Source of the DNA: Streptomyces sp. FIT100
Lineage (GTDB): Bacteria > Actinomycetota > Actinomycetes > Streptomycetales > Streptomycetaceae
Reading direction: 5' to 3'
Length of the DNA stretch: 64,000 nucleotides
Assembly: GCF_024584805.1 (NCBI RefSeq)
Contig: NZ_CP075715.1
Coordinates: 911,001 to 975,000, forward strand
Shown: positions 26,651-34,907 of the stretch, one piece after another
How the letters are laid out: each line of letters starts with the position of its first letter
Numbering within the stretch: position 1 is the stretch's first letter
The notes under the pieces: model-generated
Seen by the model: the letters and a program-made list of their open reading frames with translations, nothing else
The model's database searches: none
Told to the model about the DNA's origin: nothing
Program-made: the position numbers and the translations under genes

Positions 26651-28162
26651 ATGACTGAATCAACTGAATCGATTCTTCGTCGGAGCGTCCTCGCAGCGAC
26701 CGCTCTGACTCTTGCTCTGACGGGCGCGGTGGTCGGAGCCGGCCTGTCCGACGGCAACCCCTCGACCGGGATCGGGCTCGTCGCCGACGAGGGCGGCCAC
26801 CCCGCCCCGGGCGGGACCGATGGGTCGTACGTCTTCGGCGGACGCGGCCAGGGAGGGCGCACGCCGGCCGAGCGCGCCTACCACGACCTGCTCGATCACG
26901 GTCCTCACGCCAAGATCCTCACCGCCGCCCACCGCGGTCAGTGGCGGGACGCGCCCGAGAACTCGCTGCCCGCGATTCTGGCCGCCTTCCGGCAGGGTGC
27001 CGAGATCGCCGAGATCGACATCCAGCTCACCAAGGACGGCGTACCCGTCCTGATGCACGACACCACGGTGGACCGCACCACCAACGGCACTGGCCGCGTT
27101 GCCGACCTGACGCTCGCGCAGATCGAGGAACTGCGGCTCAAGGAGGGCCTGGGCGGCGCTCAGGCCGCGATCACCGATGAGCGGATACCGACGCTCGCGG
27201 AGGCCATGAGAGTCGTCAAGGATCGTGGGCTGGTCAACCTCGACAAGGGCTGGCCGTTCCGCGAGGAGATCTGGGACGTGCTGGCCGAGACCGGCACCGT
27301 CCGCAACGGCATCTACAAGAGCGCCGCGCCGGTCGCCGAGGTCAACGCCTTCCTCGCGGCCCATGAGGGTGCCGTCTACATGCACATGATCGGCGACGAC
27401 AATCTGGCGCACGTGGCCGGCTTCGGCGACGACCAGCCGATCGCGTACGAGGTCAACTTCGGCAGCATCGCGGACGCCGTGGCCCGCAAGCCGTTCCTCG
27501 ACTCCCTCGCCCGGCACAGCCGGGTGTGGAGCAACACCATGTGGAACGGCCTGGCGGACCGGATGACCGACGAGGCGTCGCTGATCGACCCGCTGCGCGG
27601 CTGGGAAGGTCTGGCACGCGGCTTCAACACCACCATCTTCCAGACCGACGACGTGGAGAAGCTGGAGTCCTGGCTGCGCACGGGAGCGGGCGACCCGGTC
27701 CCGCACGGCAGCCTGCGGGTGCAGGCCGAGGACTTCCTGCCGGGCGAGGGCGTCGGCTACCACGACAACGACACCGCCAACCTCGGCGGGCTGCGTGCGC
27801 GTCCCGGTGAGGGCGTCGACATCAGCGACGCCGACGGCAACGTCCGGGTCTCCTGGATGCGCGGGGGCGAATGGCTCACCTATGAGGTGACGGTTCCGCG
27901 CGGTGGGAACTACGCGGTCTCCGCCCGGGTTTCCTCCCCGTACTCCCCCGCCGGCACCTACACGATTTCCTTCGACGGTGGTCGCGACAGCGACCGCATC
28001 GCCGTGCTCAACACCACCAGCCACAACAAGCAGGTGCTCCAGCCGAGCGGCGTGAACCGGTACCTCACCGCGGGGCGGCACACCCTCCGGGTGAGTCTCC
28101 CGGCGGACGCCCAGCAGAACTGGAACCTCGACTATCTCCAGTTCGACCCGGTCCGCCGCTGA
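26651..28162 (+). CDS. Secreted glycerophosphodiester phosphodiesterase-family protein with CBM6-like domain
   Basis: A 503-residue protein. An N-terminal hydrophobic segment (VLAATALTLALTGAVVGAG) acts as signal peptide or anchor. The GDPD catalytic domain spans about 80-350 with AAHRGQW, PENSLPAILAAFRQGAEIAE, IDIQLTKDGVPVLMHD and TTVDRTTNGTG, which contain the expected His, Glu and Asp residues. The last 140 residues (LRVQAEDFLPGEGVGYHDND, then WLTYEVTVPRGGNYAVSARV) are a CBM6/CBM35-like carbohydrate-binding domain. Such fusions suggest cleavage of phosphodiesters on polysaccharides or teichoic acids rather than free glycerophosphodiesters (inference). ATG 26651 lacks a strong ribosome-binding site. 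Confidence 0.87.
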   Translation: MTESTESILRRSVLAATALTLALTGAVVGAGLSDGNPSTGIGLVADEGGHPAPGGTDGSYVFGGRGQGGRTPAERAYHDLLDHGPHAKILTAAHRGQWRDAPENSLPAILAAFRQGAEIAEIDIQLTKDGVPVLMHDTTVDRTTNGTGRVADLTLAQIEELRLKEGLGGAQAAITDERIPTLAEAMRVVKDRGLVNLDKGWPFREEIWDVLAETGTVRNGIYKSAAPVAEVNAFLAAHEGAVYMHMIGDDNLAHVAGFGDDQPIAYEVNFGSIADAVARKPFLDSLARHSRVWSNTMWNGLADRMTDEASLIDPLRGWEGLARGFNTTIFQTDDVEKLESWLRTGAGDPVPHGSLRVQAEDFLPGEGVGYHDNDTANLGGLRARPGEGVDISDADGNVRVSWMRGGEWLTYEVTVPRGGNYAVSARVSSPYSPAGTYTISFDGGRDSDRIAVLNTTSHNKQVLQPSGVNRYLTAGRHTLRVSLPADAQQNWNLDYLQFDPVRR

Positions 28163-28341
28163 CGGCTCGTACCGGTATCCCGGTGCGCCACCAGCCCGGC
28201 CGCCCCATCGGAGGCGGAACGATCCGATCGGCCCATGCGTTCCGTACCGGGCACACGTGCCGGCCCGCACTCGAGAGTCGAGGAGCAGCCCGCCTTCATG
28301 ACGAACAAGACCGACGAGCGAGAGTCGAGGTGACGTCCGCC

Positions 28342-29787
28342 ATGTCCGTCAGTCCGCACAATGTCATCGTCATCCTCACCGACCAGCAGCGCTGGGACAC
28401 CACCGGAGTGCACGGCAACCCCGCCGATGTCACACCGGAGTTCGACCGCATCGCCCGCACCGGTACCCACGTGGAGCAGGCGCTCACTCCGCAGCCGGTC
28501 TGTGCACCCGCGCGGGCGGCGCTGCAGACGGGCCGGTATCCGACGGCGACCGGAGTGTTCCGCAACGACATACCGCTGCCCGGCGACATTCCCACCATCG
28601 CCGGGGTGTTCGGCGACGCCGGTTACGTCACCGGCTACATCGGCAAGTGGCACCTGGGCGGCGCGGAGGCGTCGCAAGCCGGGCCGGTGGCCGCGGAGCG
28701 GCGGGGCGGATACCAGCGCTGGCTGGCGAGCGATCTGCTGGAGTTCACTTCGGACGCGTACCGAACGGTGCTGTACGACGAGCAGGGCGAGGCGGTGCGG
28801 CTCGTCGGCTTCCGCTCCGACGCCCTGATCGATGCGGCGATCCGATTCGTCGCCGACCACCACGACCGGCCTTTCTTCCTGTTCCTGTCGCTCCTTGAGC
28901 CGCACCACCAGAACGCGACCGACGACTACCCCGCCCCGGAGGGCTACCGCGAGCGCTACGAGGGCCGCTGGCTGCCCGCCGATCTCGCCGCCTTGTCCGC
29001 GAACGCTCCCCAGGGCGGCGCCCATCGCCACCTGGGCGGCTATCTGGGGCAGATCAAACGGGTCGACGAAGGGGTGGGCCGACTGCGCGACAGCCTGCGC
29101 AGTCTGGGTCTTGAGGATTCCACCGTCGTCGCCTGGACCGCGGACCACGGATCCCACTTCCGCACTCGCAACGAGGAGTACAAGCGCTCCGCCCACGACG
29201 CCTCGATCAGGGTTCCGCTGGCACTCACCGGACCCGGATTCTCCGGCGGCGGGCTCATTCGCCGCCCGGTGAGCACCGTCGACCTCGTCCCCACGCTCGT
29301 CGAAGCGGCCGGGCTGCCCGTGCCCGAGGGCGTACAGGGGCGTTCGTTCCTCCCCCTCATCGGTGGCGGCGAGGACCCGGACCGCCCCGAAGCGGTGTTC
29401 GTCCAGATCAGCGAGTCCCATATCGGCCGGGCGCTGCGCACCGTCCGGTGGAAGTACGCGGTGGCCGCGCCGGAGGGCGACCCCTGGGCGGATCCCGGCG
29501 CGAGCCGTTACGTCGAGACCGAGCTCTACGACCTCGCCGCCGACCCGCACGAACTGGACAACCTCGCCGGACTGACCTCTCATCGCGAGGTGGCCGATGT
29601 GCTCCGCGAGGAACTGACCCGCTGGATGGTCCGGGTCGGCGAGCCGAAACCGTTGATCGAGCCGGCGGAGGTCCGCCCCGCGGGAGGCCGCAAGGCCGAA
29701 CCGGAAGTGACGGAACTCCCCTGGGACGGCGTGCCCTTCGCCCACCGGGCGACCGGCTCCTCACCTCTGGGTCACCGGCGCGGGTAG
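28342..29787 (+). CDS. Type I sulfatase (formylglycine-dependent)
   Basis: A 481-residue arylsulfatase-fold enzyme. The formylglycine signature is CAPARAALQTGRY, with Cys54 as the residue to be oxidised (C-x-P-x-R). Metal and substrate motifs include VIVILTDQQRWD at the N-terminus, GYIGKWHLG near 100 and WTADHGSHF near 270. There is no signal peptide, so the enzyme is probably cytoplasmic and needs a formylglycine-generating enzyme, whose gene is not in this window. ATG 28342 follows GAGGTGA by 8 bp. With the PL8 lyase and GH95 fucosidase it points to a sulfated glycan substrate. Confidence 0.9.
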   Translation: MSVSPHNVIVILTDQQRWDTTGVHGNPADVTPEFDRIARTGTHVEQALTPQPVCAPARAALQTGRYPTATGVFRNDIPLPGDIPTIAGVFGDAGYVTGYIGKWHLGGAEASQAGPVAAERRGGYQRWLASDLLEFTSDAYRTVLYDEQGEAVRLVGFRSDALIDAAIRFVADHHDRPFFLFLSLLEPHHQNATDDYPAPEGYRERYEGRWLPADLAALSANAPQGGAHRHLGGYLGQIKRVDEGVGRLRDSLRSLGLEDSTVVAWTADHGSHFRTRNEEYKRSAHDASIRVPLALTGPGFSGGGLIRRPVSTVDLVPTLVEAAGLPVPEGVQGRSFLPLIGGGEDPDRPEAVFVQISESHIGRALRTVRWKYAVAAPEGDPWADPGASRYVETELYDLAADPHELDNLAGLTSHREVADVLREELTRWMVRVGEPKPLIEPAEVRPAGGRKAEPEVTELPWDGVPFAHRATGSSPLGHRRG

Positions 29788-29814
29788 GGCACGTCGAAGC
29801 GCTCCTCGGCGTCC

Positions 29815-29843
29815 CCCGCTCCGGTGGTGTCCACCGGAGCGGG
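29815..29843. terminator. Bidirectional terminator between sulfatase and aminotransferase genes
   Basis: A perfect 13-bp stem CCCGCTCCGGTGG / CCACCGGAGCGGG with a TGT loop, between two convergent genes. It lies 28 bp past the sulfatase stop. Confidence 0.75.
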
Positions 29844-29959
29844 CGGGCGGCGGCGCGGGCGGGCGGCGGCGCTGCCCCGATGTGACCGCCCGGACCGGCG
29901 GAGGCCGACCCGGCTCCGTACGCATCACGCCACGGACGCTGCGCGCCGTCCTCACGACC

Positions 29960-31165
29960 TCACGACCGCAGGAAGTCCGCCAGACCCTGGAGGAGCCTGT
30001 CGACGTCCGCGGTGTCGTTGTAGGGCGCGAGACCGACGCGGAGGCCGCCGGAGTCGCCCAGGCCGAGGTGGCGGGAGGCTTCGACGGCGTAGAAGGAACC
30101 AGCGGGCGCTTGGACGCCGCGGGCCGCCAGGAAGCGGTAGGCGTCCGTCGCGTCGCGGCCCTCGAAGGTCAGGAGCAGGGTCGGGGTGCGGTCGGCGGCG
30201 CGGGAGTGGACCGTGATCCGTTCGAGCTCCGACAGGCCCTTGTCGATCTGCGCCTTCAGCCCCTCCTCGTGCTCCGCGAGCGCCGCGAAGCCGGCGGTCA
30301 GACGTTCCCGGCGCGTCCCGGCGGCGTCGGCGTCGAGGCCGGCCAGGAAGTCGACCGCGGCGCACGTGCCGGCGAGGAACTCGTAGGGCAGTGTGCCGAG
30401 TTCGAAGCGGTCGGGGACCACCTCGGTGGAGGGCAGCAGCTTGTCCGGATGGAGGGTTTCGAGCAGCGCGGGCCGGGCGGCGAGGACGCCGTGGTGGGGG
30501 CCGAGGAACTTGTACGGGGAGCAGGCGTAGAAGTCCGCGCCGAGCCGCTCCAGGTCGACCGGCGAGTGGGCCGTGTAGTGGACGCCGTCGACGTAGAGGA
30601 GGGCGCCTGCCTCGTGGACGAGGCGGGAGATCTCGGTGACCGGGGGCCGGGTGCCGATCAGGTTGGAGGCGGCGGTGACCGCGACCAGCCGGGTGCGCTC
30701 CGAGAGCACTGCGCCGATGTCGTCGGCGGTGAGTTCGCCTGTCGCGGGGTCGAACTCCGCCCACCGGACGGTGGCTCCGGCCTGCTCGGCGGCCTGGATC
30801 CAGGGACGGATGTTGGAGTCGTGGTCGAGGCGCGTGACGACCACCTCGTCCCCGGGCGACCAGGTTCTGGCGAGGGTGCGGGCGAAGTCGTAGGCGAGCT
30901 GGGTGGCGCTGCGGCCGAAGACGATCCCGGAGGGCTCCGCGGCCAGCAGGTCGGCCAGGGCCCGGCGGCTCTCGGTGACGATGGTCTCGGCGTTGCGCTC
31001 ACCCGCGGTCTCGTGGCCCCGGTTGGACAGCGGACGGGCGAGGGCGTCGGCGATGGCCTGGATGACGGGCTGCGGGGTCTGCGTGCCGCCGGGTCCGTCG
31101 AAGTGGGCGATGCCGGCGGTCAGGGCGGGGAACTGCGCACGGACGCCGGTGACGTCGTAGCTCAC
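29960..31165 (-). CDS. Cysteine desulfurase-like aminotransferase class V
   Basis: A 401-residue PLP enzyme of the cysteine-desulfurase-like family. Key motifs are AHFDGPGGTQTPQPVIQA at the N-terminus, TRLDHDSNIRPW near 140, YVDGVHYTAHSPVDL near 215 and ACSPYKFLGPHHG near 235, where Lys is the PLP-binding residue. The canonical desulfurase cysteine loop is not evident, so its substrate may differ from cysteine. GTG 31165 is supported by AGGAG 6 bp upstream. It is convergent with the sulfatase gene and has no clear operon partner. Confidence 0.85.
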   Translation of the reverse strand: MSYDVTGVRAQFPALTAGIAHFDGPGGTQTPQPVIQAIADALARPLSNRGHETAGERNAETIVTESRRALADLLAAEPSGIVFGRSATQLAYDFARTLARTWSPGDEVVVTRLDHDSNIRPWIQAAEQAGATVRWAEFDPATGELTADDIGAVLSERTRLVAVTAASNLIGTRPPVTEISRLVHEAGALLYVDGVHYTAHSPVDLERLGADFYACSPYKFLGPHHGVLAARPALLETLHPDKLLPSTEVVPDRFELGTLPYEFLAGTCAAVDFLAGLDADAAGTRRERLTAGFAALAEHEEGLKAQIDKGLSELERITVHSRAADRTPTLLLTFEGRDATDAYRFLAARGVQAPAGSFYAVEASRHLGLGDSGGLRVGLAPYNDTADVDRLLQGLADFLRS

Positions 31166-31272
31166 GAGGTGCTCCTGTCGGGGGCGGTGGTGTCTGCGCG
31201 GAGGATCGACTCGGCCAGCATGTTGCGCTGCGGCGACGGGGGCAAGGGGGGCTGGTCGGCACCGGAGCGGCG

Positions 31273-31305
31273 AGCCGCTCCTCGCGGGGGGCGTGAGGAG
31301 CGGCT
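31273..31305. repeat. 11-bp inverted repeat in the aminotransferase leader
   Basis: AGCCGCTCCTC (31273-31283) and GAGGAGCGGCT (31295-31305) form a perfect stem with an 11-base G-rich loop. It lies about 108 bp before the minus-strand aminotransferase start and close to the putative CsoR operator on the other side. It could be an attenuator or an insulator between the divergent genes. Confidence 0.4.
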
Positions 31306-31333
31306 TCGACGGCAACCCATCACACGGTTCGCG

Positions 31334-31353
31334 ATACCCCTACCCGGTATAGT
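31334..31353 (+). promoter_or_regulatory. Putative CsoR-type operator overlapping a -10 box
   Basis: ATACCCCTACCCGGTAT holds ATACC and GGTAT arms around a C-rich centre, similar to the ATACCC..GGGTAT sites of copper-sensing CsoR repressors. It overlaps TATAGT (31348-31353), a good -10 box for the plus-strand DUF6153 gene starting at 31435. Repression by a copper sensor encoded elsewhere is inferred. Confidence 0.45.
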
Positions 31354-31434
31354 CGGGTGTGGTCGGGCGCCGGGTCCGGCCGGCCTCGGGGGTCCTGGGG
31401 CGTCTCTCGGTTGTCGTCGCGGGCGGAGGCAGGC

Positions 31435-31923
31435 GTGACAGTGCGGCAGTACACGCGAGCAGCGGGCGTGGCAGCGCGCCTTCTGCTCGTCGTGGTGCTG
31501 GCGCTCGGCGTGTTCGTCATGCACACCGTCGGACATCCCGGTGAGGGTTCCGGGACGGCGTCCCCCTCTCATACGGTCGCGCACGCGGCCGCCGTCACCG
31601 GCGGGCCGGGCGCGCACGGACACCATGGGGACGGCGCCACGGAGGCGGCCCGCGTCCACACCGCGGTCGCCGCCGACCTGTCCGCAGGGCCTGCGCCGAC
31701 CAGGGCCACGGCCCCGCCGGACCAGCCCGGCATGGCCATGGACATGGCGTCGCTGTGCCTCGCCGTCCTCGGCACATGGGCGCTGGGCGCGCTGCTGCAC
31801 GCCGCGTTCGCGGGCCGGCGTGACTGGTTCGCGAGGTCGGCGACCGGAGTTCTCACCGCCGTACCGCCCGGTTCCCCGCCCCGAGCGCCCGACCTGGCGC
31901 AGTTGTCGATTCTGCGGATATAG
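31435..31923 (+). CDS. DUF6153 family membrane protein
   Basis: A 162-residue protein with an N-terminal helix (ARLLLVVVLALGVFVMHTVG), a His- and Met-rich extracytoplasmic region (MHTVGH, GAHGHHGDG, PGMAMDMAS) and a second helix (LCLAVLGTWALGALL). This is the layout of DUF6153 proteins of Streptomyces. The His/Met clusters and the CsoR-like operator upstream suggest copper binding, an inference. GTG 31435 follows GGAGG by 5 bp. The DUF305 lipoprotein gene follows 104 bp downstream in the same direction. Confidence 0.7.
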   Translation: MTVRQYTRAAGVAARLLLVVVLALGVFVMHTVGHPGEGSGTASPSHTVAHAAAVTGGPGAHGHHGDGATEAARVHTAVAADLSAGPAPTRATAPPDQPGMAMDMASLCLAVLGTWALGALLHAAFAGRRDWFARSATGVLTAVPPGSPPRAPDLAQLSILRI

Positions 31924-32027
31924 GCCGGTTCTCCCGCGCGGGCGCGCCGCCCTGCCGGGCCGGCCGTCCGTCGCCACCGCCTGTCTCTTCGCACTTTCCG
32001 AATCGACCACACACGAGGTACACAGCC

Positions 32028-32708
32028 ATGACCTTCTTCCAGCGTGCCCTCACCCGGCCCGTTCGCCGCGGCGCGGCGGTGGCGGGAGCCGTCGCCGCCG
32101 GGACCCTGCTGATCGCCGCCTGCGGCGACAACGGCGCGGGGTCGCCCGCCGCCTCTCCGGAGGCCGGTGCGTCGGCCGCGCCTGCGGCGGGGTTCAATGA
32201 CGCGGACGTCGCGTTCGCCCAGGGGATGATCCCGCACCACCGGCAGGCACTCGAGATGGCGGAACTCGCCGACAGCCGCGCCTCCGACCGGGAGATCAAG
32301 GCCCTGGCCGGCCGGATCGAGAAGGCCCAGGACCCCGAGATCACCACCCTGCGCTCCTGGCTCACGTCCTGGGGCAAGCCCGAGTCGCCCGCCTCGGACC
32401 ACGGGACGGGCCACGGCTCGGGCCACGACGACGGCGCGACGCCCGGCCCGGCGTCCGGAAACGCATCCGGCACGGCGTCCGGGATGATGTCCGGCCATGA
32501 CATGGACGCGCTCATGTCCGCGAAAGGCGCCGACTTCGACCGCAAGTTCGCCCGGATGATGATCGACCACCACAACGGCGCCATCGCCATGGCCGAGGAC
32601 GAGCAGAAGCACGGCCGCAACGCCGCCGCCAAGGAGCTCGCCGGCGACGTCGTCGAGAACCAGTCCGCCGAGGTCGACCAGATGCGGGACATCCTCTCCC
32701 GGCTCTGA
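32028..32708 (+). CDS. DUF305 lipoprotein (CopM-like)
   Basis: A 226-residue lipoprotein with lipobox LIAAC near residue 28. It contains two DUF305 repeats: DVAFAQGMIPHHRQALEMAE near 62 and FARMMIDHHNGAIAMAED near 175. The paired His and Met residues in each repeat are typical. DUF305 proteins such as cyanobacterial CopM bind copper outside the cytoplasm. Between the halves is a Gly/His/Met-rich linker (GTGHGSGHDDG, MMSGHDMDALMS). It follows the DUF6153 gene and likely shares its promoter and presumed copper control. Confidence 0.85.
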   Translation: MTFFQRALTRPVRRGAAVAGAVAAGTLLIAACGDNGAGSPAASPEAGASAAPAAGFNDADVAFAQGMIPHHRQALEMAELADSRASDREIKALAGRIEKAQDPEITTLRSWLTSWGKPESPASDHGTGHGSGHDDGATPGPASGNASGTASGMMSGHDMDALMSAKGADFDRKFARMMIDHHNGAIAMAEDEQKHGRNAAAKELAGDVVENQSAEVDQMRDILSRL

Positions 32709-32715
32709 TCGCCGT

Positions 32716-32798
32716 CACCCGCACCGCCACCGGCGCCGGCATCGCCACCAGCACCGCCACCGGCGCCGGCACCGGCACCGGCACCGGCACCGCCGCAC
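32716..32798. repeat. GCACCG/GGCACC low-complexity tract
   Basis: Degenerate hexamer repeats of CACCGG(C)/GGCACC run through the space after the DUF305 stop. The same motif recurs at 41878-41940 inside another gene. It is a simple-sequence region; no terminator stem can be separated from it. Confidence 0.6.
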
Positions 32799-32996
32799 GC
32801 ACCGCTGTTCCGGGCGCCTCTGTTCGAAGGCCCGGAACGGCGGCGCCTGCCCGGCCCGTCCGTGAGCATTTCGCCGGAATGCTGCGTGGGAACTGCGTGA
32901 CTTCCGGCGTGGCCGGTTGAACGGGGTGCCCCCTGGTCCCGTACAACATCAAGAGCGGCCCGAACAGGGGGCCGACCGTGGAAGGGGAGTCGGCAC

Positions 32997-33491
32997 ATGA
33001 CCGGAACGCAGGGACCGGCGCGCAGTGTGGCACGACGCACCGTCGTGACGGCTGCCGGCGGAGCAGGGCTCGTCGCGGCGCTGACGGCGTGCGGCGGCGG
33101 CTCGGAAGGCTCGACGGAGGTGGCCGACACGCCGCCGGCCGACGGCGGCACCACCGGCGGTACGACCGGTGGTACGTCCAGCACGGGCAGCTCGACCGGC
33201 GGTGGTGGCGGCGAGGTGCTGGCGAAGACCGCGGACATCCCGGAGAGCGGCGGCAAGGTCTTCGGCGATGTCGTGGTGACCCAGCCGCAGGCGGGTGAGT
33301 TCAAGGCGTTCTCGTCCAAGTGCACCCACCAGGGCTGCGCCGTGAAGGACGTCTCCGAGGGCCTGATCAACTGCCCTTGCCACAACAGCATGTTCGACGC
33401 GAGCGACGGCAGCCCGAAAGGCGGCCCGGCGACGTCCCCGCTGCCTTCCGTGTCGATCGTCGTCGAAGGGGACTCGATCAGGCTCGCGTGA
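32997..33491 (+). CDS. Rieske [2Fe-2S] lipoprotein
   Basis: A 164-residue protein with an N-terminal Tat-like sequence (ARRTVVTAAGGAG), a lipobox LTAC near residue 36 and a Gly/Thr/Ser-rich linker. The Rieske domain carries both cluster-binding boxes, CTHQGC near 108 and CPCHNS near 126, so a [2Fe-2S] cluster with two Cys and two His ligands is expected. It lies outside the membrane and resembles arsenite-oxidase-small-subunit-like Rieske proteins of Streptomyces. The electron partner is unknown. Its 3' end overlaps the convergent isochorismatase-like gene by 14 bp. Confidence 0.88.
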   Translation: MTGTQGPARSVARRTVVTAAGGAGLVAALTACGGGSEGSTEVADTPPADGGTTGGTTGGTSSTGSSTGGGGGEVLAKTADIPESGGKVFGDVVVTQPQAGEFKAFSSKCTHQGCAVKDVSEGLINCPCHNSMFDASDGSPKGGPATSPLPSVSIVVEGDSIRLA

Positions 33492-34146
33492 CGGGTGCCT
33501 GCCGCGGCGACCGGCGCGGGCCCTTCCAGCATGCGAGCACCTCGTCCGTACTGACGACCGTGGCGACGAGGGCGAGCGTGTGACGGACCATCGCGGGGGT
33601 GTACTCGGGGGGTACCCCCGCGATGGCATCCGCCGGGACGACCGCGGTGTAGCCGAGGTTGACGGCGTCGAAGACGGCGTTCGGGACGGCCACGTTGGCC
33701 GACACGCCGGTGACGACAAGAGTTCGGCAGCCGAGGTTGCGCAGCAGCGCGTCGACGCCCGTGCCGGCGATCGGCGACAGGCCGTGCAGTCTGCGGACGA
33801 CGATGTCCTCGTCGGCGACCTCGATCGGCTCGGCGATACGGACGGCCCTGCTCCCCGTGTGCTGCTGGACCGGCAGACGCCGGGCGGCGCGGAAGAGCCG
33901 GGCGTTGTCGTTCGAGCCGCGCCCGTCGGGCCTCCGCTCGGCCACGGCGTGCAGGACCTGCACCCCGGCCTCGTGCGCGGCGGCGACCAGCCGTGCGATC
34001 TGGGGCAGGGCACCGGACGAGCGGGCCTGCGCGGCCAGTTCCGGGAGAGCGCTGTCCATGCCGACGACACCGTTCTGGCATTCGACGGTCAGCAGGACCG
34101 TGGCCGCGGGGTCGAGCTGCTCCGCCAGCTGTTCGAACGAGGGCAT
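33478..34146 (-). CDS. Isochorismatase-fold protein lacking the usual catalytic cysteine
   Basis: A 222-residue cysteine-hydrolase-fold protein. The N-terminus VLLTVECQNGVVG holds the position of the catalytic Asp (replaced by Glu, E23 in TVECQNG). The loop that normally carries the nucleophile reads VVTGVSANVAVPNAVFDAVNLGY, with Ala or Val where Cys is expected. Both changes argue against normal hydrolase activity. Similar cysteine-less proteins exist in Streptomyces and Mycobacterium. ATG 34146 is followed by a clear reading frame. It overlaps the Rieske gene tail to tail. Confidence 0.75.
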   Translation of the reverse strand: MPSFEQLAEQLDPAATVLLTVECQNGVVGMDSALPELAAQARSSGALPQIARLVAAAHEAGVQVLHAVAERRPDGRGSNDNARLFRAARRLPVQQHTGSRAVRIAEPIEVADEDIVVRRLHGLSPIAGTGVDALLRNLGCRTLVVTGVSANVAVPNAVFDAVNLGYTAVVPADAIAGVPPEYTPAMVRHTLALVATVVSTDEVLACWKGPRRSPRQAPVTRA

Positions 34147-34309
34147 CGCTCCGTCCTCCTCCTCGACGCGTCCGTCGGGTGATCCGACGGGTCATCCGGC
34201 AGATCCGACGGATCGTCCTCGGGTGGGCCGTCCGGCGGGTCGTGCGGCGGGTGACCGGGGGCGTGACGGTAACCGGCATTGCGCCGGCAGGGAAGAGCCT
34301 CCATGATTT

Positions 34310-34324
34310 CTGACACCATGTCAG
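34310..34324. promoter_or_regulatory. CTGACA-N3-TGTCAG dyad before F420/PPOX gene
   Basis: A perfect 6-bp inverted repeat with a 3-bp spacer lies 19 bp upstream of ATG 34344, next to a GGGAGGGGG ribosome-binding region. It is well placed to act as an operator; the regulator is unknown. Confidence 0.4.
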
Positions 34325-34343
34325 CTATCGGGAGGGGGCCGGG

Positions 34344-34811
34344 ATGGCCGTCACTCAGCGCCGCGGTCGCCGGATCATGATGGCGCCGGCCGAACGGGAC
34401 GCCTTCCTCGCGGAGCAGCGCACCTGTCGGGTGGCGACGGTGTCACCCGACGGGCGGCCGCATGTCAGTGCGCTCTGGTTCGTCTGGGACGGCACGTCCC
34501 TGTGGCTCTACTCGATCACCCGCAGCCGCCGCTGGGCGGAGCTGCGGCGCGACCCGCGGATCGCGGTGGTGGTGGACGCGGGTGAGGAGTACGGCGAACT
34601 GCGGGGCGTCGAGCTGTCCGGTACGGCGGTCTTCGTCGGTGAGTCGCCGAGGACCGGGGAGCCGTGCCCGGAGCTCGACGCACCCGAACGGCTCTTCGCG
34701 CGGAAGAACTTCGGGCTCGACACCATGCCGCACGACGGCCGCCACGCCTGGGTCAGGCTGACGCCGGACGCGATCGCGTCGTGGGACTTCCGCAAGCTGG
34801 GCGCGCTCTGA
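34344..34811 (+). CDS. PPOX-class F420-dependent oxidoreductase
   Basis: A 155-residue split beta-barrel protein of the pyridoxamine 5'-phosphate oxidase-like F420/flavin family. The motifs LAEQRTCRVATVSPDGRPHV near residue 22 and LWFVWDGTSLWLYSITRSRR near 43 are typical, as is the late GRHAWVRLTPDAIASWDFRK. These enzymes use F420 or flavin as cofactor; the substrate is not known. The start has a strong ribosome-binding site. It is divergent from the isochorismatase-like gene and convergent with the LysR gene. Confidence 0.85.
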   Translation: MAVTQRRGRRIMMAPAERDAFLAEQRTCRVATVSPDGRPHVSALWFVWDGTSLWLYSITRSRRWAELRRDPRIAVVVDAGEEYGELRGVELSGTAVFVGESPRTGEPCPELDAPERLFARKNFGLDTMPHDGRHAWVRLTPDAIASWDFRKLGAL

Positions 34812-34876
34812 GGCTCTGATGCTCCAAGGCTCTGCGGCTCTGCGGCTCCGAGCCGGACGGGCCGAACGGGCCGAAC

Positions 34877-34900
34877 GGGCCGGAATGCGCGGCCCGGCCC
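34877..34900. terminator. Hairpin between PPOX and LysR genes
   Basis: GGGCCGG and CCGGCCC pair around a 10-base loop between convergent genes. A 9-bp tandem repeat (GGGCCGAAC, three copies from about 34858) leads into it. Probably a bidirectional terminator. Confidence 0.45.
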
Positions 34901-34907
34901 TGCGGCG

